Shown here: piece by piece, positions 25,316-34,302 of the stretch
How the letters are laid out: every line of letters starts with the position of its first letter
Position numbering within the stretch: position 1 is the stretch's first letter
NCBI RefSeq assembly: GCF_029428675.1
Contig: NZ_JAJNEL010000001.1
Location: 3,906,001 to 3,970,000 of the forward strand
DNA: 64,000 nt
Direction: 5' to 3'
Origin: Streptomyces sp. JH14
GTDB taxonomy: Bacteria; Actinomycetota; Actinomycetes; Streptomycetales; Streptomycetaceae
Translations under genes and position numbers: made by a program
Notes under the pieces: generated by a model
The model's input: the letters and a program-made list of their open reading frames with translations, nothing else
Databases searched by the model: none
Told to the model about the DNA's origin: nothing

Positions 25316-27061
25316 ATGGCTCCGGCGGGGAACACCAGCATCAACACCAGCGGCATCAGCAGACGTGGTCTGCTCGGCAGCGCGGTGGCCGTCGCCGCCG
25401 CCGTGGCCACGGGCGGGTACGGCGCCGGAACGGCCCGGGCGGCGTCGGCGCCGGGAACCCGGACAGCGCACGCCGCGAGCGCCGCGGGCGGTGCGCCGCA
25501 CACCACGTCCCCGCTCTGGCGGGAGTTCGCCGCCGCCCCCTTCACCCACGCCCAGGTCCCGTTCATCGGCCGGGCCGGCTACCGGGGCGGCTCCGACCTC
25601 CCCCGACACCACAAGGTCGTCGCGAACGTCCTGCACTACGGCGCCGAACCGGACGGCTCCGCCGACGCCGCCCCCGCGATCAACCGTGCCATCGCCGCTG
25701 CCGGAGAGCGTGGCGGTGGCACGGTGCTCATCCCCGAAGGCACGTACCGCATCGACGACATCATCCGGATCGGCCACAGCAACGTGGTGGTCCGCGGTGC
25801 GGGCAGCGGACGTACGAAGCTGTACGCGACCAAGAACCTCACCGAGCTGATCGGCGTGTACGGCAGCCGCTACGGCGGCGACAAGTCCAGCTGGTCCTGG
25901 GCCGGCGGCCTCATCTGGCTCTGCCCGAAGGACCGTTGGACCTCACTCATCGACGCCATCAAGGCCAAGGCCTGGCCCTTCGAGGGATGGACCGGCAACA
26001 AGCGCGACGAGTGGCGGACGCTGACGACGGTCGCACCCGCGCGCCGCGGCGACCGGACGATCACCGTCGAGTCCACGAAGGAGCTGAAGCGCGGCCGGCT
26101 CGTCCTGCTCCGCCTCGCCGACGACGCCGACCACACCCTCCTGGAGCACATGGCGGGCGGCGGCCCGGGCCCGGAGGCGTACTACTGGGACGACAAGACC
26201 AAGCTGACCTCGTACGTTCCCCACGAGTGGCCGGTCCGCATCACCGCCGTGCACGGGCACGAGGTCACCCTGGAGCGCCCGCTGCCGCTGGATGTCCGCC
26301 CCGAGTGGGACCCGCGCCTGACCACCCTCGCGACCCCGCTGACCGGCTCGGGCGTCGAGGGCCTCACCCTCGAAGCGGTCGAGACCCCGCAGTCGCTGCA
26401 CCTGCTCGACAAGGGGTACAACGGCGTCGCGTTCCAGTGTGCGTACGACTGCTGGGCGGACGACATCACCGTCCGCCACGTCGACAACGGCTTCGGACTG
26501 ATCGGCGCCTCCGCCTGCACCCTGCGCCGTACGCGGGTCGAGGGCCGCGGCTCGCACCACCCGTACTACTGCCGCGAGGGCTCGCACGACAACCTGATCG
26601 AGGACTTCACCATCGCTCAGCGCACCGTCCCGGCACCGGCGGGGACGCAGCTGCACGGCATCAACGTCGAGGGGCTGTCCAGCTACAACGTCTGGTCGCG
26701 CGGCGAGATGGAGATGGGGACGTTCGACTCGCACCGCGGGATGCCGTTCGCCAACGTCCGGACCGACATCACGGTCAACAACAACGGCCGGCACGGCGGC
26801 GACGCGAGCGCCGGACCACTCTTCGGCGCCCGCTTCACGCACTGGAACATCCGGGTCACCAACGGGCGGGCCGGCCTGATGCGGATCGACGGCCTCGCCC
26901 CGTACAGCGCGACGGTCGGCGTCAGCGAGGTGACGGAGTTCGACCAGATCGACGTCCCCGACTTCTCCGGCGATCTGCACACGCGGCTGGAGGCCTACGG
27001 CACACCGGAAGCGGTGGGGCCGCCGAACCTGCACGACGCGCAGCGCGCGCTGGTGCGCTGA
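25316..27061 (+). CDS. Tat-exported right-handed beta-helix protein (pectate-lyase/GH28-like fold)
   Basis: 581-residue exported protein. The N-terminus has a Tat signal (ISRRGLLGSAVAVAAAVATG). From about residue 100 it shows the start of a pectate-lyase-type helix (VLHYGAEPDGSADAAPAINR, GGGTVLIPEGTYRIDD, NVVVRGAGSGRTKLYA) followed by many short beta coils containing asparagine ladders (VRHVDNGFGLIGASACTLRR). The fold is that of polysaccharide lyases and glycoside hydrolases of the GH28/GH55/PL families. I cannot identify a definite catalytic set, so the substrate, probably a plant or microbial polysaccharide, is open. It is an isolated gene with a palindrome just upstream. Confidence 0.8.
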   Translation: MAPAGNTSINTSGISRRGLLGSAVAVAAAVATGGYGAGTARAASAPGTRTAHAASAAGGAPHTTSPLWREFAAAPFTHAQVPFIGRAGYRGGSDLPRHHKVVANVLHYGAEPDGSADAAPAINRAIAAAGERGGGTVLIPEGTYRIDDIIRIGHSNVVVRGAGSGRTKLYATKNLTELIGVYGSRYGGDKSSWSWAGGLIWLCPKDRWTSLIDAIKAKAWPFEGWTGNKRDEWRTLTTVAPARRGDRTITVESTKELKRGRLVLLRLADDADHTLLEHMAGGGPGPEAYYWDDKTKLTSYVPHEWPVRITAVHGHEVTLERPLPLDVRPEWDPRLTTLATPLTGSGVEGLTLEAVETPQSLHLLDKGYNGVAFQCAYDCWADDITVRHVDNGFGLIGASACTLRRTRVEGRGSHHPYYCREGSHDNLIEDFTIAQRTVPAPAGTQLHGINVEGLSSYNVWSRGEMEMGTFDSHRGMPFANVRTDITVNNNGRHGGDASAGPLFGARFTHWNIRVTNGRAGLMRIDGLAPYSATVGVSEVTEFDQIDVPDFSGDLHTRLEAYGTPEAVGPPNLHDAQRALVR

Positions 27062-27124
27062 CCGGCACCGGCGCTGCGGCCGCTTCCGGTCCGCAGCGCC
27101 GGCGCGGCGTCGCCCGGTGCCGTG

Positions 27125-28132
27125 TCAGCCACGCGTCCGCAGCGCCGACTCGATGTCCGTCAGGGCCGATTCGAGCTGCGGCTCCACCTCGCGCCGGATC
27201 CACTCCCGCTGCTCGGCGGGGGTGCGGCGGGGCACGGTCTCCACGAGCATGATCAGGTAGAGGTAGCAGCGGTAGAGCGCGAGCCGCAGTCGCACGGACG
27301 CGTCGAACTCCACGGCCCCGCCCGACCCCGTCGCGTACCCGGCGAGGAACTCCTCGTCCTTCTCCATGTCCCCGAGGAGGGCGAGCGAGACGAAGTCGGC
27401 GACCGGGTCGCCCCAGAACATCCGCTCCCCGTCGACGATCGCGCCGATGGTCCGGGCACCCGGCTCCCCGTCGACGAGCAGATTGCCCTGCCACAGGTCG
27501 AAATGGACGAGGGTGGGCCGGGTGACGTCGTCGAGGACGGGCGCCGCGGCGGCGAGCAGCGCACGGATGCGGTCCGTCGGACGCGTCAGGCGGACGCGGT
27601 AGGTGTCCGCGTCGGCGAGCACGGCGTCGGTCATCGCGGTGAACGCCTGCCGCCAGGCCGGGGCCAACGGACCCAGCGCCTTGGCCGGGTAGCCGAACCC
27701 CTCGGGCCGGGTGACGGCGTGCAGGTGACCCACCAGGTGCCCCAGCTCATGCCTGAGCCGCCGCTCCTCACCGTCCGTCATGGTCGCGGCCGCATCGGAC
27801 CAGGGCTGTCCGGAGCAGGTCGACATGACCAGATACGGTCCGGTCGCCGCGCCGGTATCGAGCACGCTGTGCACCACGTGAGGGACCGCGACGTTCTGGG
27901 CGGCCGCCTCCGAGTAGAAGGTGACCTCGTTGACGAGCAGGTCGCGTTCGTAACGCATGCCCGGGGCGGTGGGCGGCGGCGGTATCTTCACCACCCAGTC
28001 CCGGCCGTCGGTGAGCGTGACGCGGGTGACGGCGTTGTACGTGCCACCGGTGAGCGGCACGCACGCGGCGATGTCGTCCGCCCCGACGCCGGCGGCGTCG
28101 AGAACGGTCGAAACGGTTGCTCGGCTCTGCAT
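27125..28132 (-). CDS. Aminoglycoside phosphotransferase (APH) / choline-kinase family protein
   Basis: 335-residue kinase-fold protein. The catalytic loop HFDLWQGNLLVD contains the Brenner-type H-x-D-x4-N, and IVDGERMFWGDP supplies the metal-binding Asp. The N-lobe Lys is in DWVVKIPPPP. These residues indicate an intact ATP-dependent phosphotransferase acting on a small hydroxyl substrate. Such genes are common in Streptomyces and usually not proven antibiotic resistance determinants; homoserine kinase or fructosamine kinase-like activity are alternatives. The ATG at 28132 is chosen because AGAGGG lies upstream; an ATG six codons earlier is possible. Confidence 0.8.
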   Translation of the reverse strand: MQSRATVSTVLDAAGVGADDIAACVPLTGGTYNAVTRVTLTDGRDWVVKIPPPPTAPGMRYERDLLVNEVTFYSEAAAQNVAVPHVVHSVLDTGAATGPYLVMSTCSGQPWSDAAATMTDGEERRLRHELGHLVGHLHAVTRPEGFGYPAKALGPLAPAWRQAFTAMTDAVLADADTYRVRLTRPTDRIRALLAAAAPVLDDVTRPTLVHFDLWQGNLLVDGEPGARTIGAIVDGERMFWGDPVADFVSLALLGDMEKDEEFLAGYATGSGGAVEFDASVRLRLALYRCYLYLIMLVETVPRRTPAEQREWIRREVEPQLESALTDIESALRTRG

Positions 28133-28239
28133 GCGTATGTCCCTCTGCATCGATTGCGGGCCGGACTGTTCCGCGCCGACCAGGCATTTTCACGGGATGA
28201 TCACAACGCAATCACGATCAAGTCCCGTGCCCGAAATGG

Positions 28240-28269
28240 TTGATCGTCAAACCACAGCAGACTCATAGG
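28240..28269 (+). promoter_or_regulatory. Candidate promoter of the lipoprotein gene
   Basis: TTGATC (28240-28245) and CATAGG (28264-28269) are separated by 18 bp and lie just upstream of the ATG at 28278. The leader would be only a few nucleotides, so the transcript could be near leaderless. Confidence 0.4.
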
Positions 28270-28277
28270 GTCGGGCC

Positions 28278-29057
28278 ATGAGACCCACCGTCATACGCCG
28301 CACTGCCCTTGCCGCCTGCGCGGCCTCCCTCGCTCTGGTCGCCACCGCCTGCGGAGGCTCGGATTCCGGCGGTGGAGGCGCGGACGGCGCCAAGCCCGAG
28401 GAGAGCGCCCCGGCGCAGCCTGCGGCGGTCAAGGCACTGACCGCCGCCGAGTTGGAGAAGGCCGCGCTGGTCCAGGGCGACGTCAAGGGCCACAAGATCA
28501 GCAAGGCGGGCAAGGCCGACACCGTCGCCGCCGCCGACGTCACGGCGGCCGACAAGGCCTGCGACAGCTTCGCCGATGCGCTGATGGGCGCCCAGGTCGG
28601 CAAGCCCTCGGCGGCCAACCAGCGCAAGGTCGTCAGCGAGCCCAGGAAGGAGAAGGAGGACGACGCGAACCCGGAAGAGGCGTTCAAGGCGGCCTTCGAC
28701 ATCACGACCACGATGACCTCCCTCTCCTCGTACGACGGCAAGGGCGCCCAGGACACGGTCGCCGCCCTGCGCACCGCCGCCACCCAGTGCTCCGGCGGCT
28801 TCGACTTCACCGTGGCTGGTGCGAAGCAGAAGATCGTCACGATCAAGGAGGAGCAGGTCTCGGGCGGCGAGGAGGCCGTGGCCTGGACCGTGGTGCTGGA
28901 ACAGGACGGTGAGAAGGGTCCGCTCAAGCTCGTGGTCGCTCGCCAGGGTGCCACGGTCGCCTCGTTCACCTCGCTCAACTTTGCGGCGTCCGGCACCGGG
29001 AAGGACTTCGGGCTGCCGACCGCGGTGGTCGACGCGCAGCTCGCGAAGCTCGCCTGA
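28278..29057 (+). CDS. Secreted lipoprotein of unknown function
   Basis: 259-residue lipoprotein. The signal peptide (MRPTVIRRTALAACAASLAL) ends in the lipobox VATAC, with Cys25 as the lipidated residue, followed by a Gly/Ser linker. The mature domain begins with a conserved start seen in Streptomyces lipoproteins (ALTAAELEKAALVQGDVKGH, later ADKACDSFADALMG). It carries a long mixed alpha/beta domain ending FGLPTAVVDAQLAKLA. It resembles substrate- or antigen-like lipoproteins of unknown role. It is divergent from the phosphotransferase gene. Confidence 0.75.
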   Translation: MRPTVIRRTALAACAASLALVATACGGSDSGGGGADGAKPEESAPAQPAAVKALTAAELEKAALVQGDVKGHKISKAGKADTVAAADVTAADKACDSFADALMGAQVGKPSAANQRKVVSEPRKEKEDDANPEEAFKAAFDITTTMTSLSSYDGKGAQDTVAALRTAATQCSGGFDFTVAGAKQKIVTIKEEQVSGGEEAVAWTVVLEQDGEKGPLKLVVARQGATVASFTSLNFAASGTGKDFGLPTAVVDAQLAKLA

Positions 29058-29091
29058 ACCAGCGGGACGTGATGCGGCGCGGCGGCGGGAC

Positions 29092-29334
29092 TCAGGGCAG
29101 CGGGACGAGCCTCACGACGGTGACGGTGAGCACGGACCCGGAGACGTAATAGAGCACGATGGCCCCGAGGACCGTCGCCTCGCGCCGGTCGTGCTCGCTC
29201 TTGACGGCCGACGACCCATGCCCGTACGGGTCGTGCCCGAGGGTGCGCGCCATCTCGTCCCGGAACGTCTCGCTGTCCCGCATCTTGGCCAGGGTGTCGT
29301 CGGCGGGCGGAGCGTAGGAGATGCGGAACCTCAA
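29092..29334 (-). CDS. RelE/ParE-like small protein, putative toxin of a two-gene module
   Basis: 80-residue protein with the layout of RelE/ParE-type toxins: N-terminal strand and helix (RFRISYAPPADDTLAKMRD), a basic-acidic middle (SEHDRREATVL), and C-terminal strands (IVLYYVSGSVLTVTVVRLVP) like the family's last beta-hairpin. It starts with TTG at 29334, which overlaps the TGA of the preceding gene by 4 nt. The order, small partner first and this gene second with tight overlap, fits a type II toxin-antitoxin module. Catalytic residues of RelE are not clearly conserved, so the activity is uncertain. Confidence 0.6.
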   Translation of the reverse strand: MRFRISYAPPADDTLAKMRDSETFRDEMARTLGHDPYGHGSSAVKSEHDRREATVLGAIVLYYVSGSVLTVTVVRLVPLP

Positions 29335-29579
29335 GAGACGTTCCGCCTCTCGGCCTCGTCCTGCGCCAGCCGCTCCAGGATCCGTTCCGCCTCGGGATCG
29401 GGCACGGCCTCCAGCATCCAGTGCCGCATGACCGCCTGGATCTCATGCACCCCCGCCTCGTTGATGGCGCGTTCGAACTCCGCGCGTCTCTCCTCGGGGA
29501 GTGCGGCGCGGATGTCCGGGATGCTGTTGGGCACGTCGACTTCGGTGCCGCCGACGAAGGTCTTCAGAGGCTCGCCCAT
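29331..29579 (-). CDS. Small partner protein of the RelE-like gene, putative antitoxin
   Basis: 82-residue acidic, mostly helical protein (EERRAEFERAINEAGVHEI, then DPEAERILERLAQDEAERRN). It lacks a recognisable ribbon-helix-helix or XRE domain. The short N-terminal strand (PLKTFVGGTEVDVPNSIP) could be the DNA-binding or dimerisation part. Its size and its 4-nt overlap with the RelE-like gene are the only support for an antitoxin role. A GGAGAT ribosome site lies before the ATG at 29579. Confidence 0.5.
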   Translation of the reverse strand: MGEPLKTFVGGTEVDVPNSIPDIRAALPEERRAEFERAINEAGVHEIQAVMRHWMLEAVPDPEAERILERLAQDEAERRNVS

Positions 29580-29891
29580 GACCGTTCTCCCGATCTCCTT
29601 GCATTCCTGCTCTGTTCACTCGCTGCGCTGTGTGGGTCAGGCTAGGGCCTGTCCCGGACAACGGTGGTGACCAGGCGGACCGTCGTGGACCCGGTGGTAC
29701 CCGTCATGCCGGGCCGCGCCGGGGAAGGCGACTTGGACTGAGCCGCACCACAAGTGGACTTGTCCGAAGGAACCTTGACAGTTCATGTCCCGGAGCGAGA
29801 CCAATGGGCCTGAAACCCGGATCCGTTCGCAGAGGACATGGCCGTCCGCCCTGCCCTCCCGACCTTTCATGCCCGCGGGGAAGGGGCCGTG
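29580..29891. other. Intergenic region before the first sulfatase gene
   Basis: 312 bp between the divergent toxin-like module and the sulfatase gene. I see no RNA gene or clear repeat. A continuation of the sulfatase frame upstream to an ATG at 29838 exists but shows no similarity to the family. Confidence 0.45.
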
Positions 29892-31337
29892 ATGACACGC
29901 ACCGGAGTTGTGCTGATCTGCGTCGACCAGTGGCGCGGCGACTGTCTGTCCGCCGAGGGGCACCCCGTGGTGCGCGCTCCGTATCTGGACGAACTCGCCG
30001 CTCGCGGGACACGGTTCAGCCGCGCCTACTCGGCCACTCCGACGTGCGTCCCGGCGCGTGCCGCGCTGCACACCGGGCTCTCCCAGACCCGGCACGGGCG
30101 GGTGGGTTACGAGGACGGGGTGGACTGGACCCCGTACACGACCACGCTCGCCGGGTCCCTCCGTGATGCCGGGTTCCAGACGAAGTGCGTGGGCAAGATG
30201 CACGTCTACCCGAAGCGGACCCGGCTCGGCTTCGACGGCATCGAACTGCACGACGGTTACCTGCACTTCTCGCGCCGTCGTGACCGTGATCCCCGCGGCT
30301 ACGACGACTACCTGGCATGGCTGGGCGAGCAGGCCGGGGTGAGCGCGGCCGAGGACTACGCCGATCACGGGCTGAACTGCAACTCGAACGTGGCCCGCCC
30401 CTGGGACAAGGCCGAGCGGCTCCACCCCACCAACTGGGCGACCTCGCGCGCCATCGACTTCCTCTACCGGCGCGACCCCACTGTGCCGTTCTTCCTCTTC
30501 CTCTCCTACCACCGCCCGCACCCCCCGTACGATCCGCCGGCCTGGGCGTTCGAGCAGTACCTGGCGGCCCCGCCGGAGAAGCCGCCGCTCGGTGACTGGG
30601 CGGATGTGTACGACCCGTGGCGCAGGGACGGGGTGCATGACACGCCGGTGGGGCGGATGACCCCTGATGTCCAACACCGGGCCCGCGCCGGGTACTTCGG
30701 TCATATGGCGCATATCGATCAGCAGATCAACCGGTTTCTGCAGACCCTGCACGAGTTCCGGCTGCTGGAGGACACCGTGGTGGCGTTCGTCTCCGACCAC
30801 GGCGAGATGCTCGGTGATCACGGCATGTGGCGCAAGGGCTTCCCGTACGAGGGCTCCGCACGTGTCCCGTTCCTGCTGGCCGGGCCCGGTGTGCCGCAGG
30901 GCGCGGTGTGTGACGACGTCGTCGAGTTGCGCGATGTGATGCCCACGTTGCTGGACGCGGCGGGACTCGAGGCGCCCGAGTGCATCGACGGTCGCAGCGC
31001 GCTGCCGGCCGCGCGGGGCGGGCATGCGCCGCTGCGGGAGTGGCTGCACGGCGAACACGTCATCCTGGACCAGTCGCTCCAGTGGCTGACCGACGGGCAC
31101 GAGAAGTATGTGTGGCTGTCGGGATCCGGCACCGAGCAGCTCTTCGATCTCGACGCCGACCCCCAGGAGCTGCACGACCTGTCCGGCGACCCGGCAGCGA
31201 CCGATCGGCTGGTCCGGTGGCGGACGCGGCTCGTCGCCGAACTCGCGGACCGGCCAGAGGGATTCGTGTGCGCCGGGGAGCTGGTGGCGGGGCGCCCGGT
31301 GGACCCGGTGCTTCCCGCGCTGAGGGCACGTCTGTGA
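29892..31337 (+). CDS. Sulfatase family hydrolase (alkaline-phosphatase superfamily)
   Basis: 481-residue sulfatase. The formylglycine-forming signature is intact: Cys52 in TCVPARAALHTG (C-x-P-x-R). Metal ligands are visible in LICVDQWRGD and FVSDHGEMLGDHG, and the substrate lysine and histidine regions in VGKMHV and SYHRPHPPYDPP. No signal peptide is present, so it acts inside the cell or is exported otherwise. It is followed by a second sulfatase gene in the same direction. No formylglycine-generating enzyme or anSME gene lies in the window. Substrate could be a sulfate ester or, in some members, a phosphonate. Confidence 0.9.
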   Translation: MTRTGVVLICVDQWRGDCLSAEGHPVVRAPYLDELAARGTRFSRAYSATPTCVPARAALHTGLSQTRHGRVGYEDGVDWTPYTTTLAGSLRDAGFQTKCVGKMHVYPKRTRLGFDGIELHDGYLHFSRRRDRDPRGYDDYLAWLGEQAGVSAAEDYADHGLNCNSNVARPWDKAERLHPTNWATSRAIDFLYRRDPTVPFFLFLSYHRPHPPYDPPAWAFEQYLAAPPEKPPLGDWADVYDPWRRDGVHDTPVGRMTPDVQHRARAGYFGHMAHIDQQINRFLQTLHEFRLLEDTVVAFVSDHGEMLGDHGMWRKGFPYEGSARVPFLLAGPGVPQGAVCDDVVELRDVMPTLLDAAGLEAPECIDGRSALPAARGGHAPLREWLHGEHVILDQSLQWLTDGHEKYVWLSGSGTEQLFDLDADPQELHDLSGDPAATDRLVRWRTRLVAELADRPEGFVCAGELVAGRPVDPVLPALRARL

Positions 31338-31688
31338 TCCGTGGGGCTGCCTGCCCTTACCCGGAACTCGCCCGACAGTGCGAGCGGCAACACCGGTTGC
31401 GCATGGTGTGCACGGCGGACGCCGCAAGCACACCATGACGGCAGGGCAGGGCAGGTCGGGGTAAGGAAGGGAAGGTCCACTTCTCGGCCGTCTTTGTCCA
31501 TGGGCGCGGCTGCCTCTTTGGAACCAGACTGATCGGCAGGCCGCGTAGCCGATCCCCTGCCGGAGGCTCGAGTTGACCTACCATGCCCTCTCCGCGGCTT
31601 CGCCGGCGCGGGGCCGGAACGGGGCGAAGATCGACGATCGTGATCGACCGGTTCGCCGTGGACGAACCGGACTGAGCGGAGAACATCA
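31338..31688. other. Intergenic region between the two sulfatase genes
   Basis: 351 bp. A 10-bp perfect hairpin (CATGGTGTGC at 31402-31411 with its complement at 31428-31437) may terminate the first sulfatase transcript. Near the downstream gene an AGCGGAGAAC ribosome site is seen. No gene with codon bias. Confidence 0.45.
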
Positions 31689-33194
31689 ATGACTGACCAC
31701 GCCTTGCGCCAGACGGTCCTGCTGATGACCGACGCGACCCGGTGGGACATGCTCGGCTGCTATCGGGACACCGGCGTGGCCACGCCCAGGCTGGATCAAC
31801 TCGCCTCATCCGGAGTGCGGTTCGAGCGGGCGTACACCACCCAGCCGGTGTGCGCCCCCGCCCGCTCCGCGCTGTTCACGGGGACCTGGCCGCACACGAA
31901 CGGCACCTGGTCCAACAACCTCGCCCCGGGCCTGGACGTCCCGACGCTCGGGCAGCGGCTCCGGGACGCCGGGGTGGCGGCCGCGTACATCGGCAAGTGG
32001 CATCTGGACGGCACCGACTACTTCGGCAACGGGCGCTGCCCGGACGGCTGGGACCCCGCCCACTGGTACGACATGCGCACCTATCTGGAGGAGCTCACCG
32101 AGGACGAGCGGGTCGCCTCCCGTGACCCGGCGACGGTCGACGGACGCGATGTGGAGTCGCAGTTCACGTATGCCCACCGCTGTACCGAGCGGGCCCTGGA
32201 CTTCATCAGGGAGAACTCCGACCGGGACTTCCTGCTGGTGGTCTCGTACGACGAGCCGCACGACCCGGGCATCACCCCGCCCGAGTACGCGGCGAAATAC
32301 CGTGACTACGTCTTTCCGCATGACGACAACGTCCTCGACACCCTGGTCGGCAAGCCCGCACATCAGCAGGTGTGGGCGGGACCGCGCCTCATGGAGGACC
32401 GCTCCGGCGGGTACGAGCGGCGCGACCGGCACTACTTCGCGTCGCAGGAGTTCGTCGACGGCCAACTCGGCCGGGTGCTCGACGCGATCGACGAGCAGAC
32501 TCCTGACGCGCTGGTGATCTACACCTCGGACCACGGCGACATGCTCGGCTCGCACAGGCTGCGGGCCAAGGGACCCGCGATGTACGACGAGATCGCGCGG
32601 GTGCCGCTGCTGGTGAGGCTGCCCGGGGTGACCGAGCCGGGCGGGGTCGGCGTGCATCCGGTGTCCCACATCGACGTGGCGCCCACCGTGCTGGAGCACC
32701 TGGGTCTGCCCGTGCCCGCGTTCCTCCAGGGCAGCTCGCTGGCCCCCGCCCTGGCGGATCCGGCGGTGCGGGTGTCCGACGCGGTCTTCGTGGAATTCGG
32801 CCGGTACGAGGTGGACCACGACGGGTTCGGTGGCTTCCAGCCCATGCGGGGTGTGACGGACGGGCGGTACAAGCTGGTGGTGAACCTGCTGTCGGACGAC
32901 GAGCTGTACGACCTGGTGGGCGACCCGGGCGAGATGGTGAACCTCATCGCCGTGCCCGAGTACGCCGGGGTGCGCGACCGGCTGCACGACCGGCTGCTGG
33001 AGTGGCAGAACGAGACCCGCGACCCGTTCCGTGGCTACTACTGGGAACGTCGCCCCTGGCGTACCGATGCGAGGGCGGCGACCTGGGAGCACGACGGCAT
33101 GACACGGCAGCGGCCGGACGACCCCGGCTACCAGCCGCGGTTGCTGGACTATGTCACGGGCTTGGAAATGACGGAGTCGGTCCGTCAGAAGTGA
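31689..33194 (+). CDS. Sulfatase family hydrolase (second of two)
   Basis: 501-residue sulfatase with signature Cys55 in VCAPARSALFTG, metal-binding Asp residues in LMTDATRWDML and IYTSDHGDMLGSH, and active-site residues in YIGKWHLDG and SYDEPHDPG. It differs clearly from the first sulfatase (C-A-P-A-R versus C-V-P-A-R), so the pair did not arise by a recent duplication. The C-terminal third (FVEFGRYEVDHDGFGG, WQNETRDPF, YYWERRPW) matches the family of arylsulfatase-like and heparan N-sulfatase-like enzymes. No signal peptide is seen. Confidence 0.9.
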   Translation: MTDHALRQTVLLMTDATRWDMLGCYRDTGVATPRLDQLASSGVRFERAYTTQPVCAPARSALFTGTWPHTNGTWSNNLAPGLDVPTLGQRLRDAGVAAAYIGKWHLDGTDYFGNGRCPDGWDPAHWYDMRTYLEELTEDERVASRDPATVDGRDVESQFTYAHRCTERALDFIRENSDRDFLLVVSYDEPHDPGITPPEYAAKYRDYVFPHDDNVLDTLVGKPAHQQVWAGPRLMEDRSGGYERRDRHYFASQEFVDGQLGRVLDAIDEQTPDALVIYTSDHGDMLGSHRLRAKGPAMYDEIARVPLLVRLPGVTEPGGVGVHPVSHIDVAPTVLEHLGLPVPAFLQGSSLAPALADPAVRVSDAVFVEFGRYEVDHDGFGGFQPMRGVTDGRYKLVVNLLSDDELYDLVGDPGEMVNLIAVPEYAGVRDRLHDRLLEWQNETRDPFRGYYWERRPWRTDARAATWEHDGMTRQRPDDPGYQPRLLDYVTGLEMTESVRQK

Positions 33195-33446
33195 TCGCGC
33201 GCGGCCCCCGCGACTCCTGTTCCCGGAACCGGGACGGCGGCATCCCTGTCCGCCGGCCGAAGAACTGCTGAAGCGGGCCGGATCGCCGGCTGCAGGTCGT
33301 CCTCGGTCCAGCAGCGCTGAAGAGCGCGTTGCACGGGCCTGTCGGGGCTGAGCCATACAGGGGGCTCGGATCGTGTTGCTGATCACTTGCGTATCGGCCC
33401 TGCGGCAACCTGGTCGCGACCACCTGCCAGAACCGAGAGGGTTGCT

Positions 33447-33995
33447 GTGAATCGACGAGTATGTGCGACCGCATCTTTCGCCGCTGCCGTGGCTTTGACC
33501 GTTGCCACTGCCGCGCAAGCTTCTGCGGATTTCAGGAATGACCCGGGACCCGCGGGCGGCATTCTGGTCAACACCGGCCACGGCAACGTCTTCAACTTCG
33601 GCAACGAGAACACCAACAGCGCCGCCGGGAGGGACAGTCAGGTGGACACGGGGCATGCTTCCGGGGGTGGCACGCTCACCTCGCCGCCCACGACGGCCCA
33701 GGACCTGAGGACCACGACCGTCGACCGCCAGGAGAATGTGCCACCGACGCCCGACGGCACGGAGTTCGACACCCTGAACCTTTCCTGCCCGGCGGGATGG
33801 CAGGTCGTCTCCGGGGCCGTCAGTTTCTCGGGACCGTCGGTCGACGGCATCCCGGCTCCCTCGCACCCGGAGTTCCTGTTGGGGAGCCATCAGCTCAACT
33901 CGACCACATGGCAGTTCAACTACCGCATCCCCGCCGAACCCGATCCCGTTTTCATGGACGCACAAGCCGTGTGTGCCCGGACGGTTGGACTGTAG
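33447..33995 (+). CDS. Small secreted protein of unknown function
   Basis: 182-residue exported protein. The signal peptide (NRRVCATASFAAAVALTVAT, cleavage near AQASA) is followed by an Asn/Gly-rich stretch (VNTGHGNVFNFGNENTNSAA) and a C-terminal domain with two cysteines (LSCPAGWQVVSGAVSFSG to AVCARTVGL) that likely form a disulfide. The NTGHGNVFN segment is close to the motif of small Streptomyces secreted chaplin-unrelated proteins of unknown role. The GTG at 33447 follows AGAGGG by 6 nt. It lies at the left border of the gpmA-associated island. Confidence 0.65.
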   Translation: MNRRVCATASFAAAVALTVATAAQASADFRNDPGPAGGILVNTGHGNVFNFGNENTNSAAGRDSQVDTGHASGGGTLTSPPTTAQDLRTTTVDRQENVPPTPDGTEFDTLNLSCPAGWQVVSGAVSFSGPSVDGIPAPSHPEFLLGSHQLNSTTWQFNYRIPAEPDPVFMDAQAVCARTVGL

Positions 33996-34049
33996 GAGAC
34001 GGTGCAACGCCGATCAGGCCCGGCTCATTCACGTACGAGTGCCGGCTGT

Positions 34050-34200
34050 CCCTTCTGCCGGGCGCCGGGGCGATCGTCAAGGCCGGCCGTGAGTGCCTCG
34101 GGCACTTTGGCCCGGGGCTGAGTCCGAAGGCGTACGCGCACCTCATGCCCGGCAGCCGGGATCGTGCCGGGAATACGTCGGCCGGGCAGTTCGCCCTCAA
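34050..34200 (+). pseudogene. Remnant of a tyrosine recombinase C-terminus (copy 1)
   Basis: Reading IVKAGRECLGHFGPGLSPKA followed by YAHLMPGSRDRA, this piece matches the end of phage/ICE tyrosine integrases: LGH is the active-site His and YAHLMP holds the catalytic Tyr. It shares roughly three-quarters of its bases with the second remnant at 36693. Everything upstream of the last 50 or so residues is missing and no start is available. It lies directly before the hairpin and att-like repeat at 34233-34302, as an int gene would beside its att site. Confidence 0.7.
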
Positions 34201-34232
34201 GCTCTGCCGCAGTGAGGGCCCAGAGCGTGAAA

Positions 34233-34271
34233 ATGCCTCCCGCCTGCACCGTACGTGCAGGTGGGAGGCAT
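34233..34271 (-). terminator. gpmA-type terminator hairpin, displaced copy
   Basis: A 17-bp stem (34233-34249 with 34255-34271, one G-T type mismatch, 5-nt loop) is followed on the minus strand by TTTTCACG. It stands in the same place relative to the gpmA-like end as the true gpmA terminator at 36940-36978 but has a different stem sequence, with both arms changed together. Confidence 0.65.
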
Positions 34272-34302
34272 GATCACACAAGCTACTTCTTGCCCTGGGT
34301 CT
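34267..34302. repeat. Direct repeat of the gpmA 3' end (att-like site, distal copy)
   Basis: 36 bp identical at 34 positions to 36974-37009, the end of gpmA and its stop codon. Read on the minus strand it still spells the last gpmA codons (QGKK-stop). This is what a tyrosine-recombinase element inserted at a gene's 3' end leaves at its far boundary. Confidence 0.75.
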
